DNA of 60,685 nucleotides, taken from the NCBI GenBank assembly GCA_000934455.1, contig KN884495.1, positions 97,214 through 157,898 of the forward strand. Reading direction: 5' to 3'. The DNA comes from Apostichopus parvimensis (taxonomy: Eukaryota > Echinodermata > Holothuroidea > Aspidochirotida > Stichopodidae). The notes under the pieces are model-generated. The model was not told where the DNA came from and ran no database searches. It worked only from the letters and a program-made list of their open reading frames with translations. The position numbers and the translations under genes are program-made. Of the stretch, positions 24,015 through 37,915 are shown in pieces; the stretch's first letter is position 1, and each line of letters starts with the position of its first letter.

Positions 24015-26586
24015 CTGAAAAGAACAAAGTAAAAAAAACTTAGTAACCTTTGACCTCTTTGAAAGTCAGAAATCAGACATTTGATGTCTAGACCTTAAAA
24101 CATTCACTGTATTACTACTTAGACTGTCACTTGGCAACGGGATTTTCAAAAGGTTGACCAATCACATATCACACAAAAAGTAATTTGTTTCCCCCCCCCC
24201 CCCACCCAAGTCATTCACATACACATATATTACATGTGCGCGCACTGTGTAATTTTGAGTCGTCACGGTTACAGAGGAGTCGTTATGACCGGTTACAGAG
24301 CATAGTATTGGACACCCATGCTATTTGTGGTGTTTAAGAGCTCACGTGACTGTATAGGCTAACGGTCATAACCTCTGACCTGATGGTATCTATAGCAGAC
24401 ACGAAAAATATGAGAGATGGAAAGAAGGAGAAAAAGAAGAGAGAAAAGAGTTTGTTTTTCAAACTTACATGTACTTCCGGTTTCACCTTCTTCACATCTC
24501 TTCAACAGAGTAACGTCTTCACCGTCAGTTTGGTTCAAAGCAATATCTGTGATGGCGCTCTTGTCAATCTGCAAGGAAGCAATAACAGTGCATTAGTTTT
24601 TTAGTTTTCGTAAATATTGGCTATGTTTGATATTTAGGAAACACTCAAGTAGTCTAGGTCATGCATTATACAATAATAAGGAACGATAAACTACTCGAAT
24701 TTACGATAAACCGGCGTATGCTAATTTACGAAATCTGATATCACTATATAAATCTTAAAGGGTTGCACTAATCTTACAGAAGGTTTTCAAAAGTTAAAAA
24801 TATGTAACTTTCTTTCATAATTGCAGTATGTAAAGTTTACTGTACGGTATACTACGATTATGAACAGGCTTGCGACATACTTCTCTATAACGGCGCTAAT
24901 GAATTACATAATTAACATGAAGAAACAGAAGGGTTTGCCACGTGATCCACTGAGAATATGATTTGCGCTTTTCAGGTTTTTGCTCTTCATTTTTTTGAGT
25001 AACATAACCGTTCCTTAGTTCCGTAGTTCATTCGCGTTATGATATATAGATGTCTCGAAGATTGGAAAATTGGTAGAATTTAGCCGGCAGTATGCATGGA
25101 ACTATTAAAAAGCAGCTTGGTATGTATAATAGCCATATTTATCATAATTACCTGCACAATATGAGATGTGACGGGTTTTGTGATTGCATCTAGAAAGTCG
25201 ATGTCAGCAGAATCATTAGGAGAGACGTTGAAAAGACCTAAGAATCCTTCACTGATCTTGTAAAGTATTCCAAACTGGACCTCCAGTGGTAACAGGATAG
25301 CCACCGATAACCAATTGAACATATCGTGAACTGTAGCGCCCCCGAAGGCCCGTCGGAATTGATTCCTATCTTTTGCTTGTGTCACTGCTACGATGGTGTT
25401 AGTTACCGATGTACCAATGTTGGCCCCCATGATAAATGGTATCGCCTGTTCCACTGTCAACACTAAATGAAGAAAGTAAGAACGGAAAAATTAAAATGAT
25501 GCAAAAAAAAAAAAACATTTACTTTTCTTTTGAACTTGTAAATGATCTATAGGTATATGGTAATCTTTCACTTCCATATTGAAAGTTTTGGGGAAAATAT
25601 AGATAGCAAAATAATATCAAAAATATGCCATGTTATGTAGTTCACAGACTACTGTTTTGAATCTGTGTAGGAATTTTCGACTCTATAACTTCTGAATTGT
25701 AAAGGAAGAATTTTGACCAATGGATATGACGGATTATAAGTATTAACAGTAATTTGAGCTCAAACGCTGCACCTCATTAAACTGGTACGACTTGAGTAAG
25801 TTCAGTTAATTTTTGTATTCTTGAACTCACCTCCAGCGCCGACCATGGATACGATGATACTGGTAGATGTGCTAGAACTCTGCACTAGGACGGTTACCAT
25901 GACACCGATCATGAGACCTCCGACAGGGTTGTTAACGATTTCACTCTCAGTCAATGCTTTGCCTGCTGCTTTCCCGCCAAGAAGTTGAAAAGCTGCAGAC
26001 ATCACCTGCAGTGAGCAGACGAAAACGTACAGGAGACCAAGGACACAAACGACTTTAAGCAAGCTCAAAAAGATCCAGTCATAGACCACACGGTTAACTT
26101 TTTGGCAAGTCGAGAGATCTGGAAACAGGAACAGAGAAAACACCACGATAGATTAGTTTGACGTAAGGTAAGGGTCTTAACAGACTATATGACAAAATTA
26201 TCAGACATTATAACTCAGCGTAACATTTAATGGAGAACGAATCAAAGTAAATTTGACAAAAGCAGACGATAGCACCTTTGCAGTACAACCAGGAAATATA
26301 CGGTACAATGTAAATGTTGGATATAATTGTGCTTACCATCCCATGGTGTGATGATTTTCGTTTTCGTCTTAAACGCTGCATTCCACGGATCTTCTTCAGG
26401 TTCGGCATCCTCTTCCCCAAGATCTACGGTGGCATCATCACCAGATAAATCCTGAGAGGATGATACTCCAGCTTTCTGAACATCTTCATCGCCAGCATCG
26501 TAAGCTGCATTCATTGCGGCGCCATCTTTATTATTATCTCTCTGCGCCTCATCTGAGAGGATGATGTCTAGCTCAGCTGTTTCGTT
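22879..26586 (-). CDS. SLC34: Type II sodium-phosphate cotransporter (SLC34 family), N-terminus uncertain
   Basis: Predicted plasma-membrane transporter that uses the Na+ gradient to import phosphate. Five exons (26586-26337, 26118-25831, 25462-25152, 24568-24469, 24014-22879) join in matching phases to give 694 residues. Both inverted-repeat signatures are present: [15 protein letters not shown] with [14 protein letters not shown], and [17 protein letters not shown] with [28 protein letters not shown]-type sequence marks the first membrane helix. [11 protein letters not shown] keeps the Asp linked to a third Na+ site in electrogenic members. The large extracellular loop is short compared with vertebrate IIb, with one NQT glycosylation site and two Cys ([12 protein letters not shown]). 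The C-tail has a Cys cluster ([12 protein letters not shown]) and ends KEEG, with no PDZ-binding TRL. The first visible exon starts in phase 0 and has an internal ATG at 26514; an upstream exon may supply the true start. Confidence 0.93.
24469..24568 (-). CDS. SLC34: SLC34 exon 4
   Basis: Encodes [17 protein letters not shown] and the short extracellular loop. Acceptor CTTGCAG, donor GTAAGT; the junction with exon 5 creates a Cys codon at the conserved position before NHIF. Confidence 0.92.
25152..25462 (-). CDS. SLC34: SLC34 exon 3
   Basis: Encodes [19 protein letters not shown], the [18 protein letters not shown] segment and [10 protein letters not shown]. Acceptor CATTTAG, donor CAG-GTAATT. 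Confidence 0.93.
25831..26118 (-). CDS. SLC34: SLC34 exon 2
   Basis: Encodes the first membrane helix ([18 protein letters not shown]), the helix-loop [16 protein letters not shown] and [15 protein letters not shown]. Acceptor TTTCCAG, donor GGAG-GTGAGT. Confidence 0.93.
26337..26586 (-). CDS. SLC34: SLC34 exon 1 or 2, cytoplasmic N-terminal region
   Basis: An acidic N-terminal segment ends EEDPWNAAF...TPWD, matching the DPWN region of SLC34 N-tails. Donor GATG-GTAAGC. The upstream edge is a TTACCAG acceptor with an open frame through it, so an upstream coding exon is likely; otherwise translation starts at the ATG at 26514. Confidence 0.8.
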
Positions 26587-29500
26587 CTGGTAACAAATAA
26601 GAAAGAGAGTGAACGGTAACTAGGACTGCAGGTATAACCTCATTGTCGGTAAATATGTATCACAATTAACTATAAGAATATGAGTTATGACGGTGCGCAG
26701 TTACGGACAGTATAGTTCTGTCTTATCGTATACATTTACTTATACAAACAGCTTTAACACAACGAGTTATGTGATCGATTTCACCACGCGCCAAATTCTT
26801 TCATGTAGAAAAAACATGACGTCATTTCTACTGACAGAAGAATGTTTCTATTGCTTCATGCAGATATGTGTTCTATATAACATACGGTCTATACACACCA
26901 ATCATGAATTATGTAAAAAGGATCAAACAGTTTTATGAGTTTTTTTTTCTCCCTCTCTCTCTTTCTTTTTGTCTTTCGATCTTTTGTTCAGATAGTGTAG
27001 TTTATATATACCACGGTTATGGTAGCTTTACACCATATGTAGCCTACTACACATATCAGGATTTTGAGATGCAAACGCATATAGAGATGTGACGAAATGA
27101 GGATAGAGAGAGTGGCCGCAAGCAGCACCAGCTCGTTGAAAACTAATAAAAACAAATTTAATCATGTTTTGGGCAATATTTGTCCATTGATATTAAGACA
27201 GTTACAATTGCAAATGTATCTGGACATTATCCATATGTAGGCCTATATATGAACATCAAACGGGACAAATGATCGGTTTGTGTGTTTCACTCGAATTTCT
27301 TGGTAGGCTACACTGTACATAAATCACCGAACACTCTATTCTCCCTCCTCTTTGAATTCTAGAGTTGCAATGAATCGGTGGACCATAAAGTTGATTGTGT
27401 CATTCCCTCATACGTATTGCTTTTTTCTCATTCTTCGAACCTTTTTATTCTATGATCCTAGTCCCACAATATACACAACAGTTCTAGATTTTGTGACCTT
27501 TTTTGTTGTTGCTACAGTTCATTAATATGAGAGATTTAGCGTGTATATCCACCGATTGATCTCAACCCTTCATATTGTTAATATCATACTATTCCTTTTA
27601 TTTTACAAGAGTATTAATAATTAATGCCAAATTTTACTATTCATTTAACTGTTTAAAACGGCACTAGGCAATATGCTCTACATAAATTTGTATCGCGAAC
27701 AACGTGCGCGGTATAGACAGCCGCGTAAATCGAAACTCTTATCTATAGAAACCTATATAATAGTACTGTCACAGCTCATTAGCTATAGGCTGTTACTCAT
27801 ACACTACGGTATCTTTTTGCGATCATAAAATAAATGCATATACATTTAGTAGGCGGGAAGTAGATAACGGTCTTTCTCTTGGGTAAACAGCGTGGTCTTC
27901 ACATGGGACTCGGCTGTGGCACAACCGTGCTATAATCACCTTATGTACAGTCACATGTAAGGAAGCTGCAATTAAGACTATCATATATTTTTGGAAGGAA
28001 TAAATGGGGCACTGGTTCAGAAGTTGACAGATATAGATCTGAAGATCATTTTCTATGTGATGAAGTCGTCGCGTCTTTGAATTTGTTAATAGAAGAACTT
28101 TGATCACAGTTTTCGATTATAGTAGGGCAATTTACAGTCGAACGTATGCCTATTTCTATAACTGTTTTCGGGTGATATTTTCAAAGTCATTTGAGATCGG
28201 CACCCAAAAACCTGTTTAGACGTTTCTTTTATATATAAAATTGGAAAGAAAAGGCGGGCGGGGGCTGGGGGTTGAGGGTAAGGGAATAACTTAGTTCCTT
28301 TTCCCACCCTGTCCACCTGAAACCCCCCGCCCGCCCCTCCCCAGCTGTCATCCCTACAGTCTGCATATTCAACGATTTAATAAAGAGTGTGGTGCATTTA
28401 ATTATATCAAAATGGAAATTTAAAAAAAAAATAATGATTAAAAAAAGTCCAAAAGAAGTGCACAAACACATGGGCTATTGTATTGTATTACGAAGTGAGA
28501 TTAAATAAGGAACCACATGTATTGACATATGTTAACTATGCCACGTACAGATCTCAGTATACATCCTTCACAAGCCAGAAGTCATTGGGACAGTATAAAG
28601 TCATTCTTGCATTTGGTTTTGGTTTTGTTGTTGCTTCTTTTGTTTGTTTTTTTGGACAGGGTCGTTAAAAGCGAACAACACCTGTCATATATGATACGGT
28701 GCTAAAGTTGAAAACTGAAGTGTATACCCAAAACCTGGTATTAAAATCTAACTTGGCTGAACCTCAGCCAAAAGTTACTACATATTTCTAATTTTTTTTT
28801 ATTGTATTCAGACTTTGCGCTGCGTCAGCCTAATTCAATTTGCAGTAAATTCCCAGTCTTGAGACACTGCAGTATCAAGGAAATGCATGATATGCCAGTT
28901 TTTGTTTATTTTGATGGAAACCGGTTTACCTGGTTTATTATTTGGAAAGTTAACCATTTATTGAAACCCGGAATTTCCCAATCCCTCCCCCACCCACCGC
29001 CTATGGATTTGTTTGTGCGTATACGCCTATCATGCCTCCCTCTACCCGTCAACGTATCCGCAATTCAATGTAGCATAATTTCATTGAATGACTACAACAT
29101 TTTAACGTAACAGTATTTAGTTACGGAATGATAAAAACAAGATGTTAGTAGATGTTAGTTGTTACGGTTTTCCTTTCCCATTGATGCAATCAGGGAGTTG
29201 TTATGGAATAACAACTCCCTGATGCAATGTTCTGATCAAATGCAATTTTGAAAGGCAAATGTCAACTCTTAAGTACGTGGCAATTGTATTTGTTGCTAAG
29301 CTTTAATTGCTGACGTGAGAATATATCACATTATGACAGACTCAGTAAAAAAACTAAGGTCAAACTATCATCTGCAGAGGGACAGGACGATTCATTCACA
29401 CTCATAAAGTCTAAACTAATCCTGTTGGGAGCTGTAACAACAGTTCCGCGTGTTTCGAATACTTTCTCCATAGTAGGTTATCACAGCATGCTGTACGCCG

Positions 29501-30344
29501 GTTGCATACGTCATGTTAATTGAAACGAACGCGAATTCCGACGGGCCCAGTCAAACTGGGAATTGATATCCTGAACTGAGCGTGGATCTTAATTTTTCAA
29601 CCACTGTGTTGCAGTTGCATCAAGAAGTTAAGTTGATGTATGTTGCTTGTAGAACTTAGTATATCCCTATAATATAGTAAGTGGGTCCGAGAATCCACCC
29701 CCTTTGTTTTGAAAGCCTTCTTTCTAAACTTGAAAACTAACATTATCCCTTTACCCATATTTCCCCGCGGATTCCCATATACTCACTGACTTGGTGCCCC
29801 GGGTGCTCCCCCTCCCCCCCCCCGATCGGCCTCCCCAGGCTCTCGTCCGCTTTGAGAATAGGATAAATGGACAGCGCTATAACTGCATGTATATACGTAT
29901 GGATAACACTTTCGTGAATAGGCCATGCACGTGCATTACTGTATGATATTCATTTCAATCTAAATGGCTGTTCGGTTTCAACTAAGTTTACACGGGTTAA
30001 CTTAATTACATGTTATAGCCTTTAACGAAATTCGCGATGCATAGTCATTAATTGACAGTTTGGCCGCTTGCATATGAATAATTACAGATTAAAATCTACA
30101 GATCACAAATTAAATCCATGAAACAAATCAATATAAAGTAAAATATGTACACAACACAAAATCAATCTGGTGAATTCATGAAACACACAAACCGGCTATA
30201 AATACATAAATGAAGTAGACAGGTAGGCTATAGTATAAAGAGATAAATATATACATAAATATGAAAGATTGAATAAACGTAGAATTACTAGCATTATTAA
30301 TAAATTATTAATAATAATAAATAAATAAAAAAGAACTAGCATAC
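26587..30344. other. Gene-poor stretch, possibly first intron of SLC34
   Basis: AT-rich, with a pyrimidine-rich stretch at about 26943 and a short palindromic insertion at 29191-29219. No supported gene. Confidence 0.4.
29182..29228. repeat. 29-bp palindromic insertion between 9-bp direct repeats
   Basis: TGATGCAAT occurs at 29182-29190 and 29220-29228. Between them GGGAGTTGTTA and TAACAACTCCC form a perfect 11-bp stem (13 bp counting flanking CA/TG) with a TGGAA loop. Confidence 0.9.
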
Positions 30345-30541
30345 CTTTCCAAGGCCCATTTTCGTTGTCTGATGTCAGATAACTTGTTTGTTATTACCAA
30401 AATCCTCTGGAGGTACCGTAATAATTCGGCCTGCGAAGAAGATTCTTTCTTTCTCCAAGAGTTCCCTTTGAGTGCGATTTTAAAAATAAGCTGATTAACG
30501 TCAGTCGCTTTTGTTATAATAGCAGATGGCAGTTCGGCCAC
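30345..30541 (-). CDS. Possible first exon of an unrecognised gene
   Basis: An ATG-initiated frame of 65 codons starting MAELPSAIITKATDVNQL ends at a reasonable donor (GGAAAG-GTATGC). The middle is Lys/Arg/Gln/Leu-rich and could be helical. Its donor phase does not fit the SLC34 exon at 26337-26586 (joining makes a stop), so it is not the SLC34 start. No family recognised and no partner exon found. Confidence 0.2.
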
Positions 30542-33500
30542 GATGTGGAATCACCATACTTCCTACTGTGTGCATCAAGTTGTTCACATGGCTGGCTCAT
30601 GCTTGGCGACTTGTTCAAATCGTTTTCCACTTATCGACAGCCTTGTTTGTATAAGCAGCTTGCATATATACAATAACAAAAGCTATATGCTGAAACAGCT
30701 ATGGCTAGACCGTGCCGTTTGCGTGTCCTTATTGTTTTTTTATACAAAGTGCTGATTAATTCGTTCAATTCGAATGAATCAAGGACGAGATAGATGGATC
30801 GGAGGAGAAGGGGGGGGGGGGGAGGGCAGGTTGTATGGGGTTTATGGAATGCGGTGAATTAAGGTGACGGAAATGAGTGCCAGCCTATTACTGAAGACAA
30901 ACGCAGTATACTTAATTGATTTGAGGAAGTTTAGGTATTTAGTGATCACAATGATATAGTTTAACTATGGGTGTGTTTGTGTAGTAATGGGGTTGCTTCA
31001 ACATAAACACGGAGAAGGGTTCGATTTTAACTACATTTGTTATTGTGTAAACGTAATATTTTCAGGGTCATCATGGAGGGGGACGGGGGGGGGCAGTGGG
31101 ATGGGTGGCTTTATTAGCGAAAATCCTGAAAGTTGACAATTCGATTGTTGAAAAGACATGGTTCGTTTTATCTTTCACTTTAAATGTTGCAGTTCTGCGA
31201 GACAATATTCCCAAACATGAATCAGAGATAAGGGCAGCCTTTTGGTGGCAAATTTAACCCCATATACTGCTCTGGGCAGAGTCAACACAAAACCCTATCA
31301 CGTCCGTCTTTACTTGTCCTGCACAATTCATCGTTATTCCATCAGACTGGATTCCCTTGCGTTGACACGATGTACCGGTACTGGTTATATCGCTTGTTTG
31401 ATTCATTAGAGCAGACACGTCGGTGACCTTCCTCGCACCCCTTCCCTGTAAAGTGGATGCGAGGAAGGACCCACAGGATGAGAGGCTATAAAGGCACAAG
31501 CAAGGGTCGGAGTATCTTCACCCAGAGCCAGTAAATTAAAGGGGTTCAAACTTTTATGGAAATCGATCAGTGATGCTAAATGGTGGAAAATGGAGACACT
31601 GCATTACCAAATTATACCAGATTATTTGGTAATTATCCGGCAAGCTCCATTTAGACTGTATAGGCCTATAGCTGCATCAAAGATTCTTGATATGGGGAAG
31701 ATCGGACACTCGCTTCATTTTGCAGCAACTAGGTGCTTTCTTGCTAAGGGTTGTATCAACTTCAATAATCATACATTTGCACGGATTCCATACGATAAGT
31801 GCATGGACGAATAATTCCAACATATGATTTATGTATATCATATCGAGTATTGTATATAGGAAGCGACCGCAGTGGGATTGAGAAAACAACGAAACCGCCT
31901 TCGGATCAAGACAGGTGATCCAATGTAATAAATAGACTGGTAGCAGAATGAACTCAGCTTCTTATAAAGAGGATTATATAGAGCTCTATATGATAAGAAG
32001 TGAAGTTTCATTACAGGCAGGCATGCTTTCACGTTACGTCAATGTGTATACACTTCATGAATGATAGTGGAATGAAAGAAACTATACATACCGCACACAT
32101 ATATTTCTCATACGTCATACACATATTGAACTATGCCATATATAAATACACAAGGTGGTGAACATTGCTTCCACAACAGTTGTAGTATGCTTAAAAAAAA
32201 AAAAAATCAATTTTAATATAAAAATTAGAAGATAAAAAATGAAATCCGTTACTTTATTAATCTCATATCTTAACTTGCAAGTTATGGATAAACATAGAAA
32301 ATAATTAAAATATGCCCGCGGCAAGTGGCAGTAATAAAGAGACGTTTTCTATTATTGTTGAAAGAAAAATTAATGAAAATGCCTATTCTAGTATATACGC
32401 CTTTAGCAATGGAGGAATAACTTGATTTCCTGACGGCTGTTATGGTTACCGATTGTATAGTAAAGTTGGAAACCCTTGCCTCAGTGTATAGCTTACATGG
32501 TCGATAGGAAGGGACAGAATGCCGAGGGACAGGGGGCATAGGAGGGTTATGTTGGTTGGGGAGGGGGGGGGGCGGGGGGGGGTACAAGGCAGCAGTCGGA
32601 ATTTTCGGGGTCGCTTTCTTATACTTGACACTAATGCACAAGAGTGTTTTTCACTGAATTCGTTGGCGATATTCTGCATAAGTAACAAAACTCGTAAGTT
32701 AGCGTATACACTATACTATACTATAATATAATCCAATCTCAACTCAAGGACAGATTTATAAATAAGGAAGATTACAGGATGCACTTAATTGCTTATAGGA
32801 ATTGATGCAATGTCAAGCTCAGTCCCGTATATATACTGTAAGCCTATGTTGGTGAAGCTGAAAGTAGCCTATATCGACGGTAGCATATACTTGATAACCT
32901 TCCCGTTGACGTTTCATAAATCCCCGGTCACGCGGCGGAGCGGTGCTCAGCCTGCCAGACGGGGTCCATAGTATAAAGTAGCCTGCAGCCGAGTATTGAC
33001 AGAATTGATTCCAATCTGATACTCATTTTCTAGCATATCTAGCTTCCTATATTGATACTGATATTGGTCAGTTCGCACTCTGAGCCACATGTTGGAAATG
33101 TTTAGTATAGATAATAATTATAAATTCGCATATACAAGCGCACACATACGAGGTCCGGTACTCGTATAGGCTTACTCATATACCAAGGGCAATTCAACTT
33201 GTACTCGTGACGTTGTCATTGTGTTGCAAGTATGGGGTAGTATCTTTTACAATTGATAATGAGTCCCCTCTCTTCACCCCCCCCCCTCCTATCGCATGGA
33301 TCTCTTAAACCCAATATCAAAAGTTAAACGCCTATATAACATCCGGCTTATCATACGTAATTTCTATTTTGGTAAAGACTTGCAGTTCCCTTTTTTCAGT
33401 TTATTACATTTTCAGACCGACATAATACCAAGAAGGCAAGGTCAAATGATCATCGACAATACCATTGTGTGGAACCACATGGTATTCAAATGTTTAGCTC

Positions 33501-36500
33501 GATGCTAGTACCACTTGGCCTGACAATTGTCTGCAGTCGGGAAGACATAATAACATATTCTTATGAAAACGTGCCTACGAAGAAAAATATCAACTGTATT
33601 GTTTAACCGCGAGGCTTGATGGATAATGGTGTATACATACGTGCCCTCGGTATCATTTATGGTGTACTCACTTTTGCAGTACTATATAACTAGCCTATGT
33701 ATTTAAAATATATAGCCTATACTAAAATCACGCTATATATTAGTGTTTGATATAGTAACGTTTCAGTTGAGTTGTTTATTTTATTTTTTTCATTATCCAT
33801 TTTATACATAAAATTACTACGTGTAATATATATAAGCTCCTCTGGGTCACGATTGTGGAGGAGAAAAAGTGTGCATATTCATATTTCAACATTTAAATTT
33901 GATTAATATTGGATAATAACATATAACATAAAACAAACAAAAATCTGGGAGACATTATTCCTAGGAATGTGCTTAGAACCATAAATTCAGGCAACCTCTG
34001 TGTAAAGTTTCAACTAACCTGACTTACATTGCATGGCTGTTGCATTTAGGACATTGCATTTACTGTCAGGCTGCGAAGAAAACAACAGCAACAATAAAAA
34101 CATATTTGTTTCAATAATGTTATGTTTATCATTTAACAAGTTAGACTATAAACAGTCCGCAAATTGGACTTAACAATGAACAAGTATATAATACTTAATA
34201 CAAGCTTTAACATTTCTCTTGCTATATTCGTCTCTAAAACCTCTGAGAAATAGATCAAATTCCACATGATTCACTAATTCTCCACTTTAATCATTTTGGA
34301 TTAAGGCCTTTGTGATAATTTTAAATATAAATTATATTTCTTGAGAACAAAGGAGGAAGTGAAGAATAAAATATAAACCACATTGTCCCTCTCTACAGGC
34401 TTCCCAAAAATTCGTTGGTTAATTGTCCCTGGACATGGAGGTCAGAGGTCAATTCTGTACGTTATCATATGAACCCCACGTGAATACAATGCGCCAAAAC
34501 CTTCCCCTGCATGTTCACATTGTTCTTGAGGAATAAGTGTACATGTCGAGAAATGACAGTGAAGGTATTTCCAATTTTACTTTCTTCATAATATTTGAAA
34601 GTCAAATGAAAGTCAAGAAAAACAGAGAGAAACGGTAATTGAATTCACATTGTAAAATAGAACTTGAGCAAATAACTAAAGACGTTCTTCATCAATTCCA
34701 TTATCAAATTTCGTCTGATATTATATTGTCGAAAACAAAAACCTCTATAATTAGCTAGCAGACGGAATTGTTTGGTACAAAAACAGGGAGTAATGTTGGA
34801 ATTTGCAAATGCCACTATTCGGAATAAATCACGAGGACATGAGTTGCTTAGTTCGAAGCTCCTTAGCTCGTTATAATTGTANNNNNNNNNNNNNNNNNNN
34901 NNNNNNNNNNNNNNNNNNNNNNNNNNNNNNNNNNNNNNNNNNNNNNNNNNNNNNNNNNNNNNNNNNNNNNNNNNNNNNNNNNNNNNNNNNNNNNNNNNNN
35001 NNNNNNNNNNNNNNNNNNNNNNNNNNNNNNNNNNNNNNNNNNNNNNNNNNNNNNNNNNNNNNNNNNNNNNNNNNNNNNNNNNNNNNNNNNNNNNNNNNNN
35101 NNNNNNNNNNNNNNNNNNNNNNNNNNNNNNNNNNNNNNNNNNNNNNNNNNNNNNNNNNNNNNNNNNNNNNNNNNNNNNNNNNNNNNNNNNNNNNNNNNNN
35201 NNNNNNNNNNNNNNNNNNNNNNNNNNNNNNNNNNNNNNNNNNNNNNNNNNNNNNNNNNNNNNNNNNNNNNNNNNNNNNNNNNNNNNNCCGTGGCAGTCGT
35301 TACATCATAAACTTGAGATCTTGTTATAGATTATACTGCAATTTACAAGCGTTATCTGTGGAGTTTATACTCTTCGAGACCTACTTTTGGTAACCCAGAC
35401 CTGCCGCGACCTTCGACTTGAGGCAGTCATACCATTCGACCGGTGGACCGGCATGAAACATGTTTACAAAGTACTTCTTTCATAAGCAATTGACAATGAT
35501 TAACTTATGAATTAGTTAATTCATTACACGTACACATGTTATTGTTATTGTTTGAAGTTGTTTACGTCATTAGCTTACCTAAACTTAATACAAGGAATTC
35601 AGGAACCTGGCACTTACACTTTGTCAGTAGTTTGGATAAAATACAGGTTTTGAGAAACGATATGAAAAAACCCAACACCGTATACCTGTGATAAACTCGA
35701 GTTATATAGGAGGAAATGTAACCTCGAGGTCGTGGAAGCGGACTGTAATGTACAAGGTATAGGGTTCGTGCCACAAACAGGTCTATACTTAGGTATGCAA
35801 GCAAATGTATGTCGATGACTATTCTTTTATTTCATTTGTGTGGGGTTCAACCTCTACAAACACACACCCTACATCCGCGCATGGATGAGATATACATTCG
35901 ACATTGTTTACATTTGAAATGTCCTGTAAGGCTCTAGAAATATATAGTTGCGGCATTACAATGATAAGAATATACCAATCAAGAGGACCACGTGACACAA
36001 AATCATTTATACAACAGGTAGCCTACTTTGCGCTAGCCTACCATGGGCAGGCACCAAAAGAAACTTCCTGTAGACTGAACTAATTTGTCAAGTTGCACAA
36101 AAATTATATCAAAACCAGTGCGAAAACTGAATGCTCGAGTTGCATCAGTTACAAATATAAATTTTGAACTTAAAATGAAAACTAGTAGTCAATTTGGTTT
36201 AGATGGAAAGGAGTCAATTGTGGTTTATGTTTTTGTAAGTTACAATTTTTTTTGCTATATTCCAAGGCACGTATACAGAGTCAGGCACACGTGTAACCAG
36301 ATGTATAAACTGAGTTATTGCTGTTACATCATGACTCGGAGTTATTATTATACTTCTCTATAGAGCAAAAGGGTAGTTATGTTTCGATGTTTATTCATCT
36401 AACTCGATGATGTGTTTACTACTATTTGTCATTTTCATTTCTTGTAATAAATATTTTTGCGTTAACATATTTCAACTTTGTAGATTGAAACCTACTTGGC

Positions 36501-37915
36501 GCTGAGCCTATATATTTTGTTTCAAAGTTTTGATGTATGGTTTGTTTCTTTCCAACTTGCATCAGTCTCATATATACAAACCGTTACTGCCACAAGGGAA
36601 AGTCCCGACAAAAAAAAAGGAAAAAGAAAGAAAAGACATTGAAATTCTTCATACATGGCTATATGATAACTGGTAACCTAGAACATCAGCGAGGGGAGGT
36701 GAACGGAGGGACAAGTCTACAACTTTTCAGAGTCTACACCCTTTATCCTTATCATGGCCTACGTGATCAAAGAGGGCAATCTGTCATTCTGTTATCTACG
36801 CAATTGCAGTCATTAAGTGCAGGAAAAGTGATTCCTCGGATTTGATTGCAACTATTATCATTGATCCCACAAGAAAGGCGGTGTGGGGCTCAGCTTGTGG
36901 TTCCCGTTTAAAACACACTTCACAAACTAACTGGGGAAGGGGAAGGGGGCGCCATTCATTCTTTGCTGTGGTTGAGAAGTGTCCTTTTTTGTAGCTTATC
37001 ATTGCACAGCCAACATAGTTAATTCTAACATTTCCACGAACGTATTTATTGTCATCTGTTCTAAAACCAGAGATCTTCGCAGGACAGTTTCCTGTCGACG
37101 ATCACAGACAATGGGTCAACCATATCACTCCACTGATGCTCTTCGTAGGCTTTTTCTAAACTCCCGCCGAAATATCATAACGGCGGAGGGTGCGGAGCGC
37201 ACTAAATGTTTGATTTAGATATCTGTTTATGCCATCTATAATACAGGTTCATACCACCTTTAACTGCACGGTAGGGTTAGCACAAGATGTTCACATGTCA
37301 GCAGATGTAAAGATAAGCCTTGTTGTATAAGTCGGGTGATGTTTGCATAAAAGATAACGGAGCTTTATAAGGCCTTTGTCTTAGACAGGATTAAAAGCAT
37401 ATGCCTATGTTTACAACAAGGACTTAGACAAAGGTAATTCCTAGACAGCTAGAATGGATGCATGGAATTTGACAAGGTGCCATTCAGGAGGGAAACAAGT
37501 TGTTGGATATTGGGAAGAAGGGATTTACGTAGTTATCTGAACGACCCTGGAATCTACAGTGACTCAAGAAATGTGAGAACTTTCTAGGACCAAAGTTGAA
37601 TGTAAAACTAGCCTTCTAGCCCACTTAGTAGGCTACCTGTACTTACACGGACTTTAAAAATGCTGATTGGTGGGGAGGTGTGTGTGTGTGTGGGAAGGGG
37701 GGGGGGGGATACGTGGGGCACTATAGGGCTGGAGAACGTTGCAGGAAAACAGAAAATTGTTGGGGTAGTTGTTATTAACAATGCAGAGGGCTTAATAAGA
37801 GATTAACAATGAAACATTTACAAAATCGATTGGAAGAACCATATATGTACAAAGTAACATAAATTACGTCCACTTTTCCGCCCGACAGATAGCCTATTGT
37901 TCGGGAGAAGCTTAC
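30542..37915. other. Gene-poor stretch
   Basis: AT-rich, with G-runs at about 30810, 31081, 32564 and 37695. The gap of 406 N lies within it. Open frames are short and unsupported. Confidence 0.45.
34882..35287. other. Assembly gap (406 N)
   Basis: Run of unknown bases. Reading frames drawn across it are meaningless. Confidence 1.

Noticed and set aside
31254-31499. 81-codon minus frame with several Cys
   Set aside because: It lacks an ATG near its start and has no clear splice sites or homology.
34803-35393. 196-codon plus frame
   Set aside because: It is mostly unknown bases across the 406-N gap.
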